Source: Plantago major
Taxonomy: Eukaryota > Streptophyta > Magnoliopsida > Lamiales > Plantaginaceae
NCBI GenBank assembly: GCA_026545765.1
Contig: CM048840.1
Span: 3,307,265-3,371,264 of the forward strand
Direction of reading: 5' to 3'
DNA length: 64,000 bases
In this document: positions 57,676 to 64,000 of the stretch, piece after piece
Numbering within the stretch: the stretch's first letter is position 1
How the letters are laid out: the number at the start of each line of letters is the position of its first letter
The notes under the pieces: model-generated
Database searches by the model: none
What the model was told of the DNA's origin: nothing
What the model saw: only the letters and a program-made list of their open reading frames with translations
Made by a program: the position numbers and the translations under genes

Positions 57676-60600
57676 TTATATTATGCTCCGCGACAAGATC
57701 TCACCACTGTCATCACCAAACTGATAGTTCTCATACACCTGAAGAAGCAGTTCCCGGCATGGAACAACAGCACCAAGCTTGATGCAAGCAAGGAATGCAC
57801 CGGAAAGCTTCCTGTGCAAGCTGTATGCCTCTTCTGGTGGGGGTGTCAGCCTGTGCCGTAACATTGTCGCACCCAGGTTTGATAGGCTTTGAGTAATATT
57901 GGTTGATCCAAAATTATACCCTCCACGCTTGGAAAATGGTAACCCCACAACAAAACCAGCCTGGACATGAGCATCTAGCATAACTTCAGATTCTGTTCCT
58001 GACAGAAATCCAAGTCTACTTGACATCTCGATCACTGATTCCCTATCACTATTTGCACAAGCAAGAACCTGATGCAATAAAAATGAACACTTCTTAGTGA
58101 GATCTGTCATGATTCAACGTGAAGAAACAAAAATCAACTCTGACAGCAAAGTGTGGAGAGCTATAACATCCAGGGTCTACATATGACAGAAGGTAAAATA
58201 TTATTCTGCATCTCTAATTGTCAAGTTAACATAAGATCAACTAAAACATTCTCTCAAGTTGAGAAAAAAGATTACTCAGGTTGTGCGGGATGATTATTGA
58301 TGGCATGGGACCGTCTGATTAAACCAAAAACGAAAATCAAACCCATCACCTCCAACCTAATTGACATATGCACGCACTGAAAATTACTTCCCCAAATAAC
58401 AGGAGAACAAAGAATTTTGCATGTAGCTAGTGGAGTTAATAGTGGCATCTCACCATCCTTAAGTAATCATCGACAAAGTGTTTTGGGTACGCCCTAGCTG
58501 CACCAAAGTCAATAAGATTGATTGTTTTTCCCGCATCATCATATAAAAAGTTACTCCAGTTAGGATCAGTCTGCAATAAACAAGGCAAAATAAGACACAT
58601 TAAAAGTAAAGGGAATAATTCAACAGAAAAGCTTTCTTAAAATTATGATAATAATGAGCATTAACAATCAGGTTTTTAGTTTTTTGTGCTTGTTGCACCT
58701 GGTCAACATTGCCAAACTTATACGAACAAACAAGTCATCAATATAAACAAGATTATCCACGTTCTGTGGACCAAACTTCAATATGTGACAGCATGCCACC
58801 AGCCAACCACTGGTTTGCAGCTGATACTTTTTGGAACGCTCGAGGTGTTGCTGATACTAGCAAGAAAATTGAGAAGAGATATAACAAAGAGTAAGTACAA
58901 TAAGACAAGCAATAGCAAAGAAGGCATGCCTGCATGAACCGAAAGACGAATAACTCCTTTAAAGTGAGCTCGAGCAACTTTTCTCCGACATAATTGCGAG
59001 TCGTTTGATCTAGTAAGGCCACCTTATCAATGGGAACTCCTGTAACCAAGAAATGGATTTACGTTTATGTTCTCAGTCCTTAAACATACACTTCTACATA
59101 GATTTGCCGCACATGCACTACCATTTGGGGAGCAAAAGAGCACTTAAAACTGAAGATTTTACAATGTTTCTTCCCACATGGGATAAAAATGACATTCTCA
59201 CAAAAGCTTGTCCATGAAAAATGCAGGCTTACAGATGCTACACCAGTCCAAGTGGAGCTAATTTGGTGTGCTTATAGAAGAGTATACAACCTATGACTTA
59301 AATAATATAGATACAGGGAGATATGGAGGGAACAATACTGAACAGTAATTTGCCTAAAGGCAGAAGCACGTGGAAGAGAATAATGCTTGCACTCAACAGT
59401 ATATGATTCTATTATTGGTTCATATTGCCAGGAAAATATATTGATATAAATTTTTTAGTTTGATCTAATTTATGAATGATATTCTAATGAAGCAGTGATC
59501 AATATGTAAATAAAGTATCCATTTTGAATGCGTCCCCTTAAAAATTGGATTGGGCGCAAACCTGGTCTTATGTGGAATGAACTAATAAACATGGAATTCA
59601 AGTTGAAACATTCCGAAAGAAGTTTTTTTCTTCCAGGATCTAGTATAGAAAAATGAAAAAAGCAGCTACAACCTTTAAGTCTTTGTGCTTTTCTGCACAA
59701 GTTAACACAAATTAGAAGTACACAAATTAGAAAAAGAAAACCTAAATGAGATAAGTATGGCAGATAAATAAGAAATACATTCTGATCAATTAGTTGCAGA
59801 TTCCTTACTGTGTTTCCTCGAAACCAAAACATCTCGAGTTTTTGCTAACTATATTCAAGGGCAAAGGGGGAAGACAATTTACATTTGACCTATTACGTCA
59901 AAGAAAATTCCTTTTATTTACTCGGAAAAAAGGAAAATTATATGTCTAAGCACTTACCAGGAACAAGTTCTGTAGTCAGCACTCTTTTACATGATAAATT
60001 ATCCACCACGTATGGAACATAAAATCCTTTTGTGCTGGCCAAGAGATCACGAAATCTTTTCTGATTTTCTGCCTCCAGTTCATAGTTGCATTCACGAGAA
60101 AGTTCTTCTTTCGCGACCTGTCATAAAGGTTTGGGTAAAAATCTTTGCAGTATAATTACCCTGAAGTAGTTACATATTCACTCAAGTATCCCCTAAGAGG
60201 AAAGTAGAAAGAACCACATTGGATGTTGTTAGTAGAAAACTAGATCATTAAAATATTTCAGAGGAGAGGTGTACAGAACTTCTCACAACTTACAAGAACA
60301 ACTCTATAAATTACTGGACAATCAGAACTTCTCAAGATATTTAACTTTTGCGACCAACTCAATGGTTTTTAATAAAATTGGGGATATCAAGTCAATGTGG
60401 CGTATCCTTGCAAGTTGCATCAACACTGAGAAATGGTTCACACATTTAGTCATATTGGAAAGCTCAGACAAGTTAATGTAGTGCCATAGTGGATATATTG
60501 TCATCACATGGCTTACAGTTTACAGTTCCCTTTTCTTTGGGAAAACATCCTGAACGAACTTTCTGCCTTTCAAAATCCATATGATCACCAGATGACAATC

Positions 60601-63600
60601 TCTACGCAAAAATTCTTTTTTCTATGTCAAAATCACACAAACTGTACTATTAAAAAAAAAAGATTGGTTTAAGCAGCAAAACTCCCCAGTCCCAAGCTGG
60701 TTACTGGCCAGTTTCTATTAGTCTTGGTGGATTTAGGATATTTCCTCGTCCAAAAGATATTAGTATGCGAGGAAAAAGGCAAAGGAAATAAAACTTGCTC
60801 CCTAATTACAAGATGAGCAGAAAGAAGGGTCAGAGCAGAGATTTATATAAATTCAAGTCACAGATATTGGACAGGTTCCATCCTAGGAGAAATACGATTT
60901 TCTGCTTTATTGCATCCAAATCAATAAACATCACCAATCCCACAAATTTGCTTCATCTTTTTATGTTATTTTGCTTTTCTCTTTTGCTCAGTTCCATCAC
61001 AGGTCTAACACGCCTGATTCAAAGCCTTGACCTCTATGGACTGATTCAAACCCTTGACCTATGGGCTGTTAGTATGGTCCCAATTAGAGTGTGTTAGAAT
61101 GGAGAATAGAATCATGAAGATATATCATCCCCAATAGCACAGGCTCCTTACCAGGACGAAGTTAATGCTTTGAAATGTGGTCTTGGATATTCTGGGAACC
61201 TAAAGCCCAATCTCATCCATAGTTCACTATTCAAAACAAATTGCCATATTAATACATTTTTGTAAATGGATGACCAACCATTAGACACCAAAAAATACTA
61301 AACCAGTGTAAGAATTTTGCTAATAGGTATTTGAGTGACTCGAGGCAAAGGACAAATTTTTGTTCCTTCGGCTGAAATGGATGGACAGGTAGCAATGGAA
61401 ACATATGTCCAGGAAAGCTTTTATTTAGTGATTTGATTTGGTGCATCAAGATGGGCCTGTTTCTACGAGTTACAGTAAGGAGGGCATATAGCTTGTTCCT
61501 CCTCCTTCCAAAAGAATTTAAGTGAGAAAAGGCGACAGATAGTAATGCAATCATACATTGAGACTAGTTCAATAATAAGTAACAACAAGACAAGTCATGG
61601 AAGGATTAGATTAGAGAATTCAATATATTTTAGAATTTTAGACCATAGATATTACTTCTTTCACAGCTCAAGTTTGTGTCTTCAACTCTATACGTGTCTT
61701 CCAATGCTTAGTATGTAGGAACCACGTATATCATATATTATAACCCGAACGAAAGACTATTGCATAAGCAAGCAGTTAATCAATATTTTGACCCAAAACA
61801 TACCTTCATTGCATTGTCAATATACAGCTTTTCTGGTATCAAGTTTGTGTAACTTAGAAGCAATTTGACATTATCAATGTCACTTTCGATGCTATCTGCA
61901 ACTCCAGGATATTGAATCTTTATCGCAACCTCCACATCATCCTTTGTAACAGCTCGATGCACCTGCAAATTATTATAAAAGCAATTTAAATTTAAATAAA
62001 ATTACAGGTACAAAACATCCTGTCCAACCAATAATTTATATGAAGAGGCTACAGACTAGCTTTTCTGTGAAAAAATAATAGGAATAGTAAACAAAACAAT
62101 AGGGTCCAGATCCATGGGCAAATCAGGTTAGGACCAGTAGGTGTAAACTTTGTGTGTTGATCAAATAATGCCATTTATCTGTTTCCCTCCTACTAAAGCC
62201 CAATTCAACTACTGCTTCTGGTTGAGTTTAACTTTGATGAAAGTCATGAACATTTATCAAACCTCATAGGTGGCTGGGTGTTTCCATGATAAGAATGGAT
62301 GAACAAATGTGGATGAAAGAAACCTACAAGGCTACAACAGGAAAAGGCATAGGCAAAAAAGAGACTGAGCAAGACAAGTTTGCCTACAACAAAAACTTAA
62401 TAACAAAAAACGTTAATAGAACACCTAGTAATTCAACGTTGCAGATCATTAATTTCAAAAGCAACATTTCGCGTAGGAATCTTTTAATCAGTACATGAAG
62501 ATATTGGATCTAGTCATACTGAAGATACTAAGTATCAATAGTGCAACCATTTTCTGAGTTTCAAATCACCTGTCCGATACTTGCCGCAGCCATCGGCTCA
62601 TAATCAAAACTTTTCAGCTTGGATTTCCAACCGGAACCCAATTCCGCATCTAAAACTTGATTGAGCTGCTTCCCAGGCATCACATCTGCTCCCTGCCGAA
62701 CAATGTCTAAAGCTGCCAGGATCTGTAGGGGAATTCATGCAAACACATTTTATTTACAGGCCTAAATTAGACATAGTTATCAAAGGCTTCTAGGATACAG
62801 TACCTAGGAAAGCACATTGACTGGACTGAGGAAACATGTTCAAACCAGAAATCGAAACTCAAACTTCTTTTTCAGTGGAAAACTCCATTCTAATCATTCA
62901 TAAATATACAAGTGAACATAATTTTCAATATTGTCACACCGAGGTTTCATGTCGAGGTAGCATATTTTAAAAAATGTAGCAGTAAAAAGTAAATGTACTA
63001 CAAGGGCAGATCTCACAATTACAACCTACACACACAGAGAAGCAAATACACTTTTACGTTAAGAAAATATAGGCATTAATATATTCCTGCATACAAATGA
63101 GAATACAAAGATAAACAGATAATCTTAAAGTACATTTGTTTACATACTGGAGCAGGTACGAGAGATTCATCTTGGATACTCAGCATTTGTCCTAGTTTGA
63201 GGGCTGCACCTCGCATTCTGCACAACGCAAGAGCTAAACGTTCTGCATTTTTGTCTGACAATAATGGGGAGAGTGCATGTTGGCCCTTTTGCGGTTCAGG
63301 TGTACCAAAGGCAATCCTCTTGGCAGACTCTTGAAGAGTGCCCCATGCAAGACCAGCTCCCAATCCAGCAAACCTTCAGGCATATTTCGTGCACTAAGTA
63401 TTAACACTAAAATCACATCCTCAGGTGTATGAAACCCAAAGATAAACCTTTAGAGCATGAATATATAAGAAATTCTAGTGTGAGTGTAACTCAGACTAGT
63501 AAGCTGATCTACAGGAGAACTACGGTTCCTTACTGCTATCAATAAATTTGGCTTAATCATTCCAACACAGGCATTTTAAAGCTAGAGCTTGTAAGAAACC

Positions 63601-64000
63601 TATCACACATGCCATCAACAGCTAATCACTGCAATAGAACTGAAGAAGCAGTAGTAGATATATTGATGAGTTGGGTTTTTCTTACCCGAGCGCTCTGGAG
63701 AAAGGGGTGGAAGGAACTCTCCTCTCCCTTGGCTTCCTCCGTTGCTTCTGGGGAGTTAGTACGGCTTCAACAGCAGCAACAGAAGCCTCTCTGGCACCAG
63801 CTTCAGCTAGATTATCATTTGTATCGACTCCCACATCCACGGCAGCAGTATTTACATTTGAGGTGGTGGTTTGAATAGGTACATCCGCAGCAACAGTGCT
63901 CGCATTTGAGGTGGTGGTTTGAATAGGTACATCCACAGCAGCAGTATTTGCATTTGAGGTGGTTTGGATAGGTAGAGTAGCAACATCTGCCTCTGCTGGA
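57676..64000 (-). CDS. COQ8: Mitochondrial ABC1/COQ8 atypical kinase-like protein (5' end outside the window)
   Basis: ABC1/COQ8 proteins (UbiB family) are atypical kinase-like ATPases needed for ubiquinone synthesis. Exons on the minus strand: beyond 64000 to 63686, 63373-63148, 62722-62570, 61962-61804, 60117-59958, 59039-58930, 58570-58454, 58068-57676; all junctions keep phase. The family signature [13 protein letters not shown] (KxGQ) is present, then [11 protein letters not shown] (the Ala-rich loop in place of a Gly-rich loop), [10 protein letters not shown] with the ATP Lys, [11 protein letters not shown], and [11 protein letters not shown] (DFG). The C-terminus ends EILSRSII. The first visible exon encodes Thr-rich 16-residue repeats. 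The exon ending at 58930 is followed by a GC donor. Mitochondrial location and the symbol follow from similarity to the Arabidopsis At4g01660 type; plastid ABC1K relatives are the alternative. Confidence 0.92.
63859..63975 (-). repeat. 48-bp coding tandem repeat in the COQ8-like gene
   Basis: GAGGTGGTGGTTTGAATAGG starts at 63860 and 63908 (48 bp apart), with a further shortened copy beginning at 63956. On the minus strand each encodes a 16-residue unit of the form [11 protein letters not shown](S/N)T. The repeats lie upstream of the conserved domain in a region probably disordered. Confidence 0.85.

Overview
This is a nuclear genome segment from a flowering plant, most likely a core eudicot. 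The evidence is plant-type spliced genes with plastid and mitochondrial targeting, plus plant transposon families: CACTA with GCGACGGAT subterminal repeats, Stowaway, MULE, Tat-type Gypsy and Helitron. The order within the eudicots cannot be settled from the window.

The left half (1-35,100) is almost all mobile or degenerate DNA. In order it holds: a 2.8-kb long-inverted-repeat element whose ends are arrays of 19-bp palindromes; a decayed mTERF gene piece; two Stowaway-type MITEs; a CACTA end fragment; a complete-ended 7.9-kb CACTA element (ATA target duplication) with TNP2-type and second-gene remnants; an L1-type LINE interrupted by a 1.26-kb MULE that has its own target duplication; a second LINE fragment; a subtilase gene fragment abutting a Copia scrap; the 3' portion of a Tat-type Gypsy element carrying reverse-oriented extra ORFs and a 3' LTR; and a Helitron cut off just after its helicase Walker A motif, with a second Helitron scrap beyond it.

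The right half (36,000-64,000) is ordinary gene space with five host genes whose exons were placed by translation and splice sites: plastid SecA (SECA1, +, 20 exons), a DHHC protein S-acyltransferase (PAT18-like, -, 9 exons), a GH19 chitinase (+, 2 exons), plastid protoporphyrinogen oxidase (PPOX1, -, 9 exons) and a mitochondrial ABC1/COQ8 kinase-like gene (-, 8 exons seen, 5' end cut by the window). From memory these match Arabidopsis At4g01800, At4g01730, At4g01700, At4g01690 and At4g01660, in the same relative order, so the block looks like conserved microsynteny. Functionally the genes are not a pathway: SecA drives thylakoid protein import, PPOX makes protoporphyrin IX for chlorophyll and heme, COQ8 supports ubiquinone synthesis, the PAT lipidates proteins, and the chitinase is secreted.

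Three copies of one roughly 1-kb MITE with TAA target duplications lie just upstream of SECA1, in a SECA1 intron, and just upstream of PPOX1. Two details of the host genes deserve attention: the SECA1 exon 4 donor reads GA instead of GT, and both SECA1 and the COQ8-like gene contain a GC-AG intron.
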